NCBI RefSeq assembly: GCF_017875645.1
Contig: NZ_JAGGMR010000001.1
Coordinates: 3,162,001 to 3,226,000, forward strand
Length of the DNA: 64,000 nt
Source of the DNA: Nocardia goodfellowii
GTDB taxonomy: Bacteria; Actinomycetota; Actinomycetes; Mycobacteriales; Mycobacteriaceae
Direction: 5' to 3'
The notes under the pieces were generated by a model. It worked only from the letters and a program-made list of their open reading frames with translations, did no database searches and was not told the origin of the DNA. Below, one piece after another: positions 46,425 to 54,830 of this stretch (position 1 is its first letter; each line of letters opens with the position of its first letter). The translations under genes were made by a program, and so were the position numbers.

Positions 46425-47111
46425 ATGGGCGCGCAGAAACCTTTGGCGGAAATCATGGATCCGGGCTGGGCGCGGGCGCTGGAACCGGTCGCGGATCAGA
46501 TCCGGGCCATGGGTGAGTTCCTGCGCCTGGAGAATGCCGAGGGGCACGGCTATCTGCCCGCCGGGGAAAACGTACTGCGGGCGTTCCAGCGGCCCTTCGA
46601 CAATGTGCGCGTGCTCATCGTCGGCCAGGACCCGTATCCGACGCCCGGTCATGCGATGGGCCTGAGTTTCTCTGTGGCGCCGGATGTTTCGCCTATTCCA
46701 CGCAGCCTGTCGAACATCTTCGCCGAGTTGGCCAAGGATCTCGGGCATCCCGCCCCGTCCTGCGGCGACCTGAGCCCGTGGTCGGATCAGGGCGTGCTGC
46801 TGCTGAACCGAGTGCTGACCGTGCGTCCCGGCGCGCCCGCCTCGCACCGCGGCAAGGGCTGGGAAGCGGTGACCGAGCAGGCCATTCGCGCGCTCGTCGC
46901 GCGCGATGAGCCGCTCGTGGCTATCCTCTGGGGCCGGGACGCTTCTACTTTGAAGCCGACCCTGACCGCGGCCGAGGTGCCGTTCATCGAATCCGCGCAC
47001 CCCTCACCGCTGTCCGCTTCGCGCGGGTTCTTCGGCTCCCGGCCGTTCTCGCGAGTGAACGAATTGCTCGACGAACTGGGCGCCGAACCCGTCGACTGGC
47101 GACTGCCCTGA
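46425..47111 (+). CDS. ung: Uracil-DNA glycosylase
   Basis: 228 residues, family 1. The catalytic GQDPYP is at 67-72 (Asp69 activates water) and the DNA-intercalating HPSPLS at 192-197 (His192). It removes uracil from DNA. A possible promoter TTGGAC-N19-TAGGTT ends eight bases before the ATG, and no clear Shine-Dalgarno is present, suggesting a leaderless message. Confidence 0.96.
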   Translation: MGAQKPLAEIMDPGWARALEPVADQIRAMGEFLRLENAEGHGYLPAGENVLRAFQRPFDNVRVLIVGQDPYPTPGHAMGLSFSVAPDVSPIPRSLSNIFAELAKDLGHPAPSCGDLSPWSDQGVLLLNRVLTVRPGAPASHRGKGWEAVTEQAIRALVARDEPLVAILWGRDASTLKPTLTAAEVPFIESAHPSPLSASRGFFGSRPFSRVNELLDELGAEPVDWRLP

Positions 47112-47123
47112 CCAACTGAATCA

Positions 47124-47140
47124 GCGGGGGTCACCCCCGC
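47124..47140. terminator. Hairpin after ung
   Basis: GCGGGGG and CCCCCGC around TCA, 13 bases after the ung stop; no U-tract. A second GC-rich dyad (CCCCCGA...TCGGGGG) follows up to about 47190. Confidence 0.45.
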
Positions 47141-47222
47141 GCCCCCGATCGCCGCGGCGCTTTGCGCCTCGGGTCTCCGGTCGGGGGACCGCACCACCGC
47201 TAACCGAACGAGGAGCTCCTTG

Positions 47223-47465
47223 ATGCAGACCCGAACCACTCTCCGCGGCGCCACCGCCGCCTTCGCCCTATGCGCGGCCCTGGCCGGCGGCACCGCCGCC
47301 GCGAGCGCCGAGCCGCTGAAGCTCGAACCCGCCGCACCCGAAACCACGGTTTCGGTCTCGGAGCAGATGACCTCCACCGGTTCCTCCACCATCTCGGCCT
47401 CGGTGAACGCCAAGGTCGCCTGCGTCTTCCAGAACACGTTGAGCGGCCACAAGCTCGACTGCTGA
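47223..47465 (+). CDS. Small secreted protein with terminal Cys
   Basis: 80 residues from ATG 47223, with GAGGAG eight bases upstream. The Sec signal peptide (ATAAFALCAALAGGTAAASA) ends before EPLKLEP. The mature part is about 50 residues, Ser/Thr-rich (TSTGSSTISASVNAKVA), with two Cys near the end (ACVFQN and the last residue), which may be disulfide-linked. No family recognised. It is the first gene of the stretch that separates ung from rpmB. A small dyad (AGGCTCA/TGAGCCT, 47478-47493) follows the stop. Confidence 0.6.
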   Translation: MQTRTTLRGATAAFALCAALAGGTAAASAEPLKLEPAAPETTVSVSEQMTSTGSSTISASVNAKVACVFQNTLSGHKLDC

Positions 47466-47520
47466 CCCGATTCGCGGAGGCTCATGTGAGCCTTGATTCT
47501 TACTGTGCGATCCTCAGATC

Positions 47521-48393
47521 GTGAGTAACGCGAACAATCTGCTCGGACCGGTTCGGTTGTCGCTGACCGGTTCGGGCGGAATCGAGCTGGCCGCCGACCG
47601 ATTCGGACCGGCGGCCGGCCCGCTCGTCGTCTTCCTGCACGGCGGCGGGCAGACCCGGCATTCCTGGAAGCAGACCGGCGCGAAGCTCGGTGCGGCCGGA
47701 ATGCGCGTGGTCACCCTCGACGCCCGTGGGCACGGTGACAGCCAATGGGCGCCCGACCGCGACTACACGCGCACCACGATGGTCGCCGATCTCCTCGCGG
47801 TGCTCGAGCAGCTCGGCGCGACCCCGGAGCGCGGTGCGGTGGTCGTCGGCGCGAGCATGGGCGGCATTACCGGCCTGATCGCCAGCGGGGCGCCCGCCGC
47901 TCCGATTCGCGCGCTCGTCCTCGTCGACATCGTGACTCGCCCGGAGCAAGAAGGCGTTTCGCGCGTGCTCGATTTCCTCGGCAAGCACCGCGACGGCTTC
48001 GACACCCTGGACCAGGCCGCGGACGCGGTCGCGGAGTATCTGCCGCACCGGCCGCGCCCGAAGAGCAGCGAGGGCCTGATGCGCAATCTGCGGGAGCGGG
48101 ACGGCCGCTTCTACTGGCACTGGGATCCGGACATGCTGCGCGATCGCGTCGAAGACCCGACCGCGATGATCGGCGATATGGAAGCCGCCGCCCGTCAGCT
48201 CACCATGCCGGTGCTGCTGGTGCGCGGTCTGCGCTCGGACGTGGTCAGCGCCGAGGGCGCGGCCCAGTTCCAGGAACTCGTGCCGCACGTCCGGATCGCC
48301 GAAATAGGCGGCGCCGCACACACAGCCGCGGGCGACGACAACGACGCGTTCACCGACGCCGTCGCCCAGTTCGTCCTCGAGACCTCGACTTAG
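47521..48393 (+). CDS. Alpha/beta hydrolase
   Basis: 290 residues. The oxyanion region is FLHGGGQTRHSW (about 38), the nucleophile Ser112 sits in VVGASMGG, and the catalytic His is in IGGAAHTAAGDD (about 270), with an acid in LLVRGLRSDVV (about 238). Substrate unknown; epoxide hydrolases, haloperoxidase-like enzymes and esterases share this layout. The start is GTG 47521 without a clear Shine-Dalgarno. Its end faces a strong hairpin before the convergent enoyl-CoA hydratase gene. Confidence 0.85.
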   Translation: MSNANNLLGPVRLSLTGSGGIELAADRFGPAAGPLVVFLHGGGQTRHSWKQTGAKLGAAGMRVVTLDARGHGDSQWAPDRDYTRTTMVADLLAVLEQLGATPERGAVVVGASMGGITGLIASGAPAAPIRALVLVDIVTRPEQEGVSRVLDFLGKHRDGFDTLDQAADAVAEYLPHRPRPKSSEGLMRNLRERDGRFYWHWDPDMLRDRVEDPTAMIGDMEAAARQLTMPVLLVRGLRSDVVSAEGAAQFQELVPHVRIAEIGGAAHTAAGDDNDAFTDAVAQFVLETST

Positions 48394-48494
48394 ACCGGGG
48401 CCGCTGAGACCGGGATTCGCGGACATCGCCTGTGATGACCGCACGGGCGGCGACAGATCCGGCGGCCCCGAACTCGCGGCACTCACCGCAGTCC

Positions 48495-48529
48495 GCGCTG
48501 GACCGCGACACTCGGCCGCGGTCCAGCGC
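48495..48529. terminator. Bidirectional terminator
   Basis: GCGCTGGACCGCG and CGCGGTCCAGCGC form a perfect 13-bp stem with a 9-base loop between convergent genes. Confidence 0.8.
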
Positions 48530-48553
48530 TGGACAGGGGCGAATCCTGTTGTC

Positions 48554-49330
48554 TCAGTGAGCCTTCGTGTAGTCCGGCTGACGTTTCTCGACGAACGCGT
48601 CAATACCTTCCTGACCCGCGGGAGTGCTCGCCGCGGCGGCGATGGCGTCCCGCTCGGCGTCGAGCTGATCGCTCAGGCTGGCGGAAACCGACTGCGACAG
48701 AAGGGTTTTCATGGTCGCGTAAGTGGAGCGTGGTCCGCCCGCGAGTGTTTGCGCCAGGCTCAGTGCCTCGCTGCGGACGTCGTCGTCGGCGGCCAAGCGG
48801 CTGAGCAGACCCAGGCGCACGGCCGCGTCGGCGTCCAGAACCGCGTCGGTGAGCAGGATTTCGCGAGCTCGGCCGAGGCCCACGATGCGCGGGAGAGTCC
48901 ACGACATGCCGCCGTCGGGGCTCAGGCCGATACCCGGGTAGGCGGGGCGCAACTTGGTCGAGGGGCCGCCGATCGCGATGTCCGCGGCGCAGACCAGGCT
49001 CATGCCGGCGCCGGCCGCCCAGCCTTGGACGCCGGCCACCACCGGGACCGGGGTGGCGTCGAGAGCGCGCACGAAGTCGTGCAGCGTGGTCGCGAGCGCG
49101 TGGATATGCGCGGACCGGTCGTCGGCCGCCGCGAAACCGCGGACATTGCCGCCCGCGCAGAAGTTCGCGCCGGTTCCGGTGAGCAGCACCGCACCCACCT
49201 CGGGCGCGAGCCCTTTGAGCGCGGCCGTGCCGGCTTCGATGCCGTCGAAGTCCATGGACGTGCCCGCGGCGGAGGTGGCGATGGTGATCTGCAGGACGCC
49301 CTCGGCGATCGAGACGTAATCGGTGCTCAT
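48554..49330 (-). CDS. Enoyl-CoA hydratase/isomerase family protein
   Basis: 258 residues from ATG 49330. Crotonase fold: the oxyanion-hole segments are GTGANFCAGGNVRGFA (about 53) and GWAAGAGMSLVCAADI (about 96). At the usual catalytic Glu sites the sequence reads AYPGIGLSPDGGMSWTLPR (about 122), where an acidic residue is present as Asp, as in isomerase-like members. The reaction is uncertain: hydratase or isomerase of an acyl-CoA. No beta-oxidation partner is adjacent. It lies 36 bases after the acetyltransferase gene on the same strand. Confidence 0.87.
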   Translation of the reverse strand: MSTDYVSIAEGVLQITIATSAAGTSMDFDGIEAGTAALKGLAPEVGAVLLTGTGANFCAGGNVRGFAAADDRSAHIHALATTLHDFVRALDATPVPVVAGVQGWAAGAGMSLVCAADIAIGGPSTKLRPAYPGIGLSPDGGMSWTLPRIVGLGRAREILLTDAVLDADAAVRLGLLSRLAADDDVRSEALSLAQTLAGGPRSTYATMKTLLSQSVSASLSDQLDAERDAIAAAASTPAGQEGIDAFVEKRQPDYTKAH

Positions 49331-49366
49331 GTCCTGCACCCTAACGGGCCTGGGCTGGGACATGTT

Positions 49367-49858
49367 CTAGCGGCCGGGCCGCACCATCCGGACCTGCATC
49401 GCCGGGCTGAATTCCTCCACCTTGCGGGCGCCGTCGAGTTCGAAACCGTGTTTGCGGTAGAAGGCTCGCGCCCGTGGGTTTTCCTCGAAGACCCACAGTG
49501 CGCAGGACACGGCCGGGTCGAGCGCGGCCCGCAGGAGCTCGCTCGCGAGCCCGGTGCCGTACCAGGGGGCGCGCACATAGAGGGCGTTGAGCTCGAACGC
49601 GGCCACGGCGTCTTCCGCGCGATCGGGCGCCGCGACGGCGAATCCGACGACGGTGCCCTCGGTCACCGCGACATGCAGACAGCCGGGATTCCTGATCCGA
49701 TCGCGCTCCCACCGCTTGGCCAACCGCTCGACGTCGAACGCGGCGAGGACGTGCTCGGGCACCAGCCCCTGATAGGCCTCGCGCCAGCACGCGATGTGGC
49801 ATTCCGCCAGTCCACGCGTGTACCCGGCGGTGAGCGGGCGGATGTGCCAGGGGGTCAT
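49367..49858 (-). CDS. GNAT family N-acetyltransferase
   Basis: 163 residues from ATG 49858. Starts with a typical IRPLTAGYTRGLAECH helix; the acetyl-CoA site is LYVRAPWYGTGLASELL (about 108, with the G-x-G turn) and motif B is VFEENPRARAFYRKHGFE (about 130). Substrate unknown. Probably co-transcribed with the enoyl-CoA hydratase gene. Divergent from the gpgS-like gene across an AT-rich 319-bp gap. Confidence 0.85.
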   Translation of the reverse strand: MTPWHIRPLTAGYTRGLAECHIACWREAYQGLVPEHVLAAFDVERLAKRWERDRIRNPGCLHVAVTEGTVVGFAVAAPDRAEDAVAAFELNALYVRAPWYGTGLASELLRAALDPAVSCALWVFEENPRARAFYRKHGFELDGARKVEEFSPAMQVRMVRPGR

Positions 49859-50177
49859 CGCTGCCAGTATCCCGCACGATGCGATTGTCGTCACTCCCGC
49901 GCGCGGCCGGATGTGCCCGAATTGCCGGAACTATAACGAAATTGGTTAATGGAAGGTTACTTCCACCTGAAAGATCACTCTCGCAGATATTCAGCCTTGC
50001 AAACGAGTTGTACTGTCCGATCATCGCAGCGCAGCGATTATCGATCTCCAATTTCACCGGAGCGGCGAAGTGATCAGGACCACTTCCGAAAACTCTTGTC
50101 GTCGTTCGCAATGAGTGCGAGTCTGCGGCCCGCCCGGTACCCCCACAAAAGCACATCTCTTTTGATAGGTGGTCGAA
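49859..50177. promoter_or_regulatory. AT-rich divergent intergenic region with operator-like dyad
   Basis: This gap is clearly more AT-rich than its surroundings and contains TGGAAG-GTTA-CTTCCA (49950-49965), a 6-bp dyad with a 4-base centre, about 210 bases upstream of the gpgS-like start. It probably carries the promoters of both units. No gene was found inside. Confidence 0.4.
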
Positions 50178-51110
50178 ATGGCCGATCTGTTGATGAATGA
50201 ATTCCACGGCGAAATTCGCACCTGGTCCGCGCCGCAGTGGAGCGCGCACGACCTGATCGCGGCGAAACGCGGGCGAACGGTATCGGTCGTCCTGCCCGCG
50301 CTGAACGAGGAAGCCACCGTGGGCGATGTCGTTCGTGCGGTCCGCTGCCTGCCCGAAGGGCTGGTCGACGAACTGATCGTGATGGATTCCGGCTCCTCGG
50401 ACGCCACCATGCGCGTCGCCGCCGACGCGGGCGCCACCGTGGTGCACCGGGAGGCGGTACTGCCAGAGCATCCGCCGGTGCCCGGAAAGGGCGAGGTGCT
50501 GTGGCGGTCCCTGGCGGTGGCCTCCGGCGACATCGTGATGTTCATGGATTCCGATCTCCTCGATCCGGATCCGCAATTCGTGCCGAAACTCATCGGGCCG
50601 CTGTTGTTCGATGAATCCCTGGTATTCAGCAAGGCCTATTACCGCCGGCCGTTGCTCGTCGGTGAGACTTTCGACGAATCCGGCGGCGGGCGGGTGACCG
50701 AGCTGGTGGCACGACCGCTGCTTGCGGCATTGCGACCCGGCTTGCGTCATGTGGTGCAACCGCTCGGCGGCGAATACGCCGCGACCCGTGCTGCGCTCGA
50801 ACGGCTCTACTTCGCACCGCATTACGGCGTCGAGATCGGTCTGCTGATCGATGTGTACGACACGTACGGGCCGTCGGCCATCGGGCAGGTCGACCTCGGT
50901 GTGCGCAAGCACCGCAATCGGCCGCTGCACGAATTGGGCGTCATGAGCCGGCAGATCATGGCGACCGCGCTGGAACGCTGCGGACTGCCCGACTCGGGGG
51001 CGGGCATCGTCCAGTTCCCGCTCGGGGCAGCGGGTTTCGAGCCCCGGGAAGCCACCCTGCACACCGCGCACCGGCCGCCGATGCATTCGCTGCTACCGAT
51101 CGCGTCCTGA
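50178..51110 (+). CDS. gpgS: Glucosyl-3-phosphoglycerate synthase-like glycosyltransferase
   Basis: 310 residues from ATG 50178, with AGGTGG six bases upstream (GTG 50169 is open too). GT-A fold, GT81-like: VLPALNEEAT (39-48), DELIVMDSGSSDAT (about 64), GKGEVLWRS (about 103) and the metal-binding DSD (124-126). It is close to mycobacterial GpgS over its whole length (RVTELVARPLLAALRP, YGVEIGLLIDVYD). GpgS transfers glucose from a nucleotide sugar to 3-phosphoglycerate, starting methylglucose lipopolysaccharide. Here it heads an operon with an acyltransferase and an exporter, so it could be a second copy serving another glycolipid. Confidence 0.85.
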   Translation: MADLLMNEFHGEIRTWSAPQWSAHDLIAAKRGRTVSVVLPALNEEATVGDVVRAVRCLPEGLVDELIVMDSGSSDATMRVAADAGATVVHREAVLPEHPPVPGKGEVLWRSLAVASGDIVMFMDSDLLDPDPQFVPKLIGPLLFDESLVFSKAYYRRPLLVGETFDESGGGRVTELVARPLLAALRPGLRHVVQPLGGEYAATRAALERLYFAPHYGVEIGLLIDVYDTYGPSAIGQVDLGVRKHRNRPLHELGVMSRQIMATALERCGLPDSGAGIVQFPLGAAGFEPREATLHTAHRPPMHSLLPIAS

Positions 51111-51140
51111 ACGCCGCTACGGGAGAGGAGAACTCAACTC

Positions 51141-52559
51141 ATGATGCAGAGCGGGCTCATCGAGGACTGGCGGCCCAGGGGCGGCCGGTTGACGATCATC
51201 CGTCCCAGCGAGAACGCGCGGGCGGCGGCCATCCGGGCACGCGCCGACGGCACTCCGCCGTCGTTCCAGCAGGACGCCTACCTGGAAATGGCGCGGACCG
51301 CCAAGAAGTCGGGCCGCCGTTTCGATCGGCTGATCCTGTGCGCGTTCACCCTCGCGGGTGCACCGGATATCGCGGCGCTGGTCCGGGCGACCACCACGGT
51401 GGTGCGCCGGCACGACGCCTTCCACAGCTGGTTCGAGATCGACAGCGACTTCCGGATCCAGCGGCGCGTGCTGGCTGCGACGGAGATCGATCTCGTCGCC
51501 GATTCCTGGGGCGAGATCGACGGCTTGCTGATCAGCCGGATCGTGCAGCGCGTCACGCCGGGTCCGACCAGCTGGGACTGCTTCAGCTTCGCGATCATCG
51601 ATCACGGTGGCTCGTTCACCGTGGTGGTGGCCTGCGATCACCTCAATACCGATGCCGTTTCCGGTGGCATCATCGCCGCTGAAGTCGTCCAGCTGTATTT
51701 CGACCCCGCCGCCGCGACGCGGTTGGCGGAGGCCCCGGTGGCCAGCTATCGGGAGTACTGCGGGCGGGAGCGGGCGCAGGCGGCCGAGCTGTCGGCCGAG
51801 TCGCCGCAGATCACCCAGTGGGCGGATCGCATCCTGGCCAATGGCGGCAAGTTGCCCGATTTCCCGCTGCCGCTGCGGGATTCCGAGGCCAGGGTGACCG
51901 TGCCGGCCGCCTCGGATCGGCGGGTGCTGTTGTCGGGACCGTCGGCCGACGCGTTCGAGGCGGAATGCGCTCGGGCCGGGGTGCGCTTGGTGGCCGGTAT
52001 TTTCGCCGCGGCCGCCCACACCGATTATCAATTGTCCGGGCGCACACAGTATTTCAACCTGTCGCCGAAGAACACCCGCAGCGGTCCGGCCGAGCAACGC
52101 ACCGTCGGCTGGTACGCCAGCCTGATCCCGATCGCCTTCGAATTCGATCCCGCCGAAGGCTTCGCCGCGACCGCGCGGCGCGCCGATGCCGCCTTCGCCG
52201 CCGGGAAATGGCTGTCGAACGTCTCACTGCACCGGGTGGTGGAGTTGTGGCAGGAGCGGGAGGGATTCCACGTCCGGCGTGGCTGGGTCGCCCCGATGCT
52301 GTCGTTCCTGGACCTGCGGAAGCTGCCCGGCGCGGAGTTGTTCTCCGCGCTCGATTTCTCCTTCTTCGGCAGCCGGGGCACCTCCGAGGAGGTATACACC
52401 TGGGTGCAGCGCACCGACGACATGATCTGGGCGGCTTCGCTTTTCCCGGACACCCCGATCGCCGCCGCATCGATGACGCGCTATTGCGACGCGCTCACCC
52501 GGGTCATGGAATCGGTCGCGCACGCCGGGACCGGTCCGCTCGTGCGGGATGTCGCGTAG
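51141..52559 (+). CDS. Condensation-domain acyltransferase (PapA-like)
   Basis: 472 residues; one complete condensation/CoA-acyltransferase domain. The HHxxxDG motif reads DHLNTDA at 166-172: the catalytic His (167) and structural Asp (171) are kept, while the first His is Asp and the Gly is Ala. The RRHDAFHSWF segment (89-98) matches the N-terminal RHxxLR block, and FFGSRGTSEEVYTW near residue 410 recalls the DFGWG block. Stand-alone enzymes of this kind esterify sugars or lipids (PapA family). It begins 30 bases after the gpgS-like gene, with GGAGAGGAG upstream. The acceptor is unknown. Confidence 0.82.
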   Translation: MMQSGLIEDWRPRGGRLTIIRPSENARAAAIRARADGTPPSFQQDAYLEMARTAKKSGRRFDRLILCAFTLAGAPDIAALVRATTTVVRRHDAFHSWFEIDSDFRIQRRVLAATEIDLVADSWGEIDGLLISRIVQRVTPGPTSWDCFSFAIIDHGGSFTVVVACDHLNTDAVSGGIIAAEVVQLYFDPAAATRLAEAPVASYREYCGRERAQAAELSAESPQITQWADRILANGGKLPDFPLPLRDSEARVTVPAASDRRVLLSGPSADAFEAECARAGVRLVAGIFAAAAHTDYQLSGRTQYFNLSPKNTRSGPAEQRTVGWYASLIPIAFEFDPAEGFAATARRADAAFAAGKWLSNVSLHRVVELWQEREGFHVRRGWVAPMLSFLDLRKLPGAELFSALDFSFFGSRGTSEEVYTWVQRTDDMIWAASLFPDTPIAAASMTRYCDALTRVMESVAHAGTGPLVRDVA

Positions 52560-54240
52560 TGGGCAACCCGTGAGCGCCCTCGACGTCTCCCTCGAGACCC
52601 CGCGTCCCACCCGGACCTCCGCCGTGTGGGCCGGGGTGGTGGCGGTGTTCATCGCCGTCTTCATGCAAATGGTCGATGCGACGATCGTGACCGTCGCGAT
52701 TCCGGATATCGTCCGCGACCTGGGGGCGAGTTCGGCCGAATCCTCGCTCATGCTCACCGGATACACCGTCGCGCTGGCGTGTGCGCTGTTGCCGAGCGCG
52801 CGCCTGGGGATGCGCTGGGGGCGCGGCGGCTTCTTCACCGTCGCGCTCGGCGTCTTCGTCGCGGCCTCGGTGCTGTGCGGCTCGGCGCCGACTCCGCTCG
52901 CGCTCATCGCCGCGCGCGTCCTACAGGGGGCCGCGGCCGGGGCCGTCTCGGCGCAACCGATCGCGATCATCAGCGCGCGGTTCGCCGACCCCGCGCGCCG
53001 CAACCTGGCGTTCGCGCTCTACGGCGCGACGGCGGGCACCGCGGCCATGCTGGGTCCGTTGCTCGGCGGCGTGCTGCTCGGCGCGGATCCCCTCGGCCTG
53101 TCCTGGCGTTCGATCTTCCTGGTGAATGTGATCCCCGGCGCGTTGGCGCTGGCGCTGGCGGTGCGGCACCTGTGCGGAACGGTGGTGCGGGAGCGATGCG
53201 CAGTGGACGCGACCGGCGCGGTACTGGCCACGGCGGGTCTGTTCCTGCTCGTCTACGGGCTTTCGATCGGCCGCGAACACCGATGGTCGCTACCGATTCT
53301 GGCGATGCTGACGGCCGCGCTGCTGATCTTCGTGGTCTTCGTCGTCCACGAACGGCGGGAGGCCGCACGCGGCGGAACTCCGCTTATCGATCCCGGATTG
53401 CTCGCGGCGCCAGGGTTTTTCGGCTGGATCCTGGCATGTGTGGTGGTGTACGGCGTCTTCGGCGCGTATCTGTTCACCATGTCGGTGACGCTGCAGTTCG
53501 GGCTCGGCTACAGCGCACTGCGTACGGGCGTGGCGACGTTGCCGTTCTCGGCGGGTGCTGTCCTGGGGGCACTGTCCGCGCCCCGGTTGGCGGGCCGGTT
53601 CGGCAATCGGCTGATCGGTATCGGCTGTGCGCTGTTCGGTGTATTGCTGATCGGCTGGCTGCCGGCGCTGCGGCCGGCACCCGCCACACTCTCGTGGCCG
53701 GTGCTGCTGATCCCGTTGATCCTGGGCGGGTTGGGTGTGGGCGCGGCGGCCGCGCGCTTACAGATCGCGGTCGTCGCGGCCGCGCCGCGCCGGTTCATCG
53801 ACTCCGCCTCCGGCCTCGTGCCGACCGCGCAGCAGGTCGGAAACTCGCTCGGCGTGGCGCTGATCGGGGTTTTGTTCTTCCACGCCATCGCGGTCGCCGC
53901 GCCGGGGGCGGTGAGTCAGGAACGACCGCGGTTGCAGCGGCAACTCACGACGGTGACACCTTTCGCCTCGGGCATCACCGACGAATTCGCCCGGTGCGCG
54001 ATCTTGCAACTGCAATCGCCCACCCCGGAACGAACGCCCGACGGCTGCGACCACTCCAATGCCGCGGCGCGGCAGCCGGGGGCGGCCAAGACCGCCGAGC
54101 AGGTGACCCCGGTCGTGCAGGCCACCGCACGCAGTCTCTCGGGCACGGTCTTCGTCACGGCCTTCCGGGTGACGGTGATCGTCCTGCTCGGGCTCGTTTC
54201 CCTGACCAGCGTCCTGTTGCTGGCTCGACGACGCCGCTAG
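52549..54240 (+). CDS. DHA2-type MFS exporter
   Basis: 563 residues with about 14 hydrophobic segments. The family markers are MQMVDATIVTVAIPDIVRDL (first helix and loop), LLPSARLGMRWGRGGFF (motif A) and LGPLLGGVLLG (motif C, the antiporter signature). A polar extracytoplasmic loop of about 80 residues, with two Cys, precedes the last helix. ATG 52549 overlaps the acyltransferase stop by 11 bp, so synthesis and export are coupled. The substrate is most likely the product of the two preceding enzymes; this is inference. Confidence 0.88.
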   Translation: MSRSGQPVSALDVSLETPRPTRTSAVWAGVVAVFIAVFMQMVDATIVTVAIPDIVRDLGASSAESSLMLTGYTVALACALLPSARLGMRWGRGGFFTVALGVFVAASVLCGSAPTPLALIAARVLQGAAAGAVSAQPIAIISARFADPARRNLAFALYGATAGTAAMLGPLLGGVLLGADPLGLSWRSIFLVNVIPGALALALAVRHLCGTVVRERCAVDATGAVLATAGLFLLVYGLSIGREHRWSLPILAMLTAALLIFVVFVVHERREAARGGTPLIDPGLLAAPGFFGWILACVVVYGVFGAYLFTMSVTLQFGLGYSALRTGVATLPFSAGAVLGALSAPRLAGRFGNRLIGIGCALFGVLLIGWLPALRPAPATLSWPVLLIPLILGGLGVGAAAARLQIAVVAAAPRRFIDSASGLVPTAQQVGNSLGVALIGVLFFHAIAVAAPGAVSQERPRLQRQLTTVTPFASGITDEFARCAILQLQSPTPERTPDGCDHSNAAARQPGAAKTAEQVTPVVQATARSLSGTVFVTAFRVTVIVLLGLVSLTSVLLLARRRR

Positions 54241-54267
54241 TCACACAACGCTGGTCCCACAAAAAGA

Positions 54268-54305
54268 AACGCCCCGGTCATCCAGGACGGATGAACCGGG
54301 GCGTT
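54268..54305. terminator. Bidirectional terminator between the MFS gene and rpmB
   Basis: AACGCCCCGGT and CATCC pair with GGATG and ACCGGGGCGTT around AGGAC. On the minus strand a T-rich run follows, giving rpmB a full rho-independent terminator. Confidence 0.92.
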
Positions 54306-54317
54306 GCTCGCAAACGC

Positions 54318-54506
54318 TCAGCGGGTGACCTTGCCGGCCTTCAGGCAGGAGGTGCACACGTTCATGCGGCGGGTGTTGCCGGGGGCAACCTGCGCGCGCA
54401 CGGTCTGGATGTTCGGGTTCCAGCGACGGTTGGTACGCCGGTGCGAGTGCGAGACCGACTTCCCGAAGCCGGGGCCCTTGGCGCAGACGTCGCAGACGGC
54501 AGCCAT
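54318..54506 (-). CDS. rpmB: Ribosomal protein L28
   Basis: 62 residues from ATG 54506. The zinc-ribbon form is visible as CDVC near the start and CTSC near the end, with [18 protein letters not shown] between. C+ copies like this are the zinc-containing type, usually used when zinc is plentiful. Divergent from the DAK2-domain gene. Confidence 0.96.
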   Translation of the reverse strand: MAAVCDVCAKGPGFGKSVSHSHRRTNRRWNPNIQTVRAQVAPGNTRRMNVCTSCLKAGKVTR

Positions 54507-54830
54507 AGTCGCGAACTCCTTCATGTCTAGTGGGGGACCGCTACGACCGACGCAGCATGTCCTGGAAACAATGTCTTCTGCCTTGCCGACTGACGCCGGC
54601 CAGCGCGAACCGGCCAAGGCCGCGCGAGGCAACCCTGCAAGGGTAGCTAACGCAGCCCGGTTCCACCAAACCGATGGTTCGGGGAGGTGGGCCGAAGTGG
54701 CCGATATGCGGGATCCAGTCTAGCGGGCGGGAGGCACGTGCCGGGCACCCACCTCCTCCGGTCCAGGCCCTGTGCTGTCGGTAACGCCCGCTAACCTGGC
54801 GGGGAACACGCGTCGAGACGGGAAAGCGAG
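54507..54830. other. Divergent rpmB/DAK2 intergenic region
   Basis: 324 bases without a gene. It must hold the rpmB and DAK2 promoters; I could not pick hexamers with confidence, and no structured RNA was evident. Confidence 0.45.

Noticed and set aside
48495..48529. An operator or small RNA
   Set aside because: The perfect stem between two convergent gene ends is explained by a bidirectional terminator.
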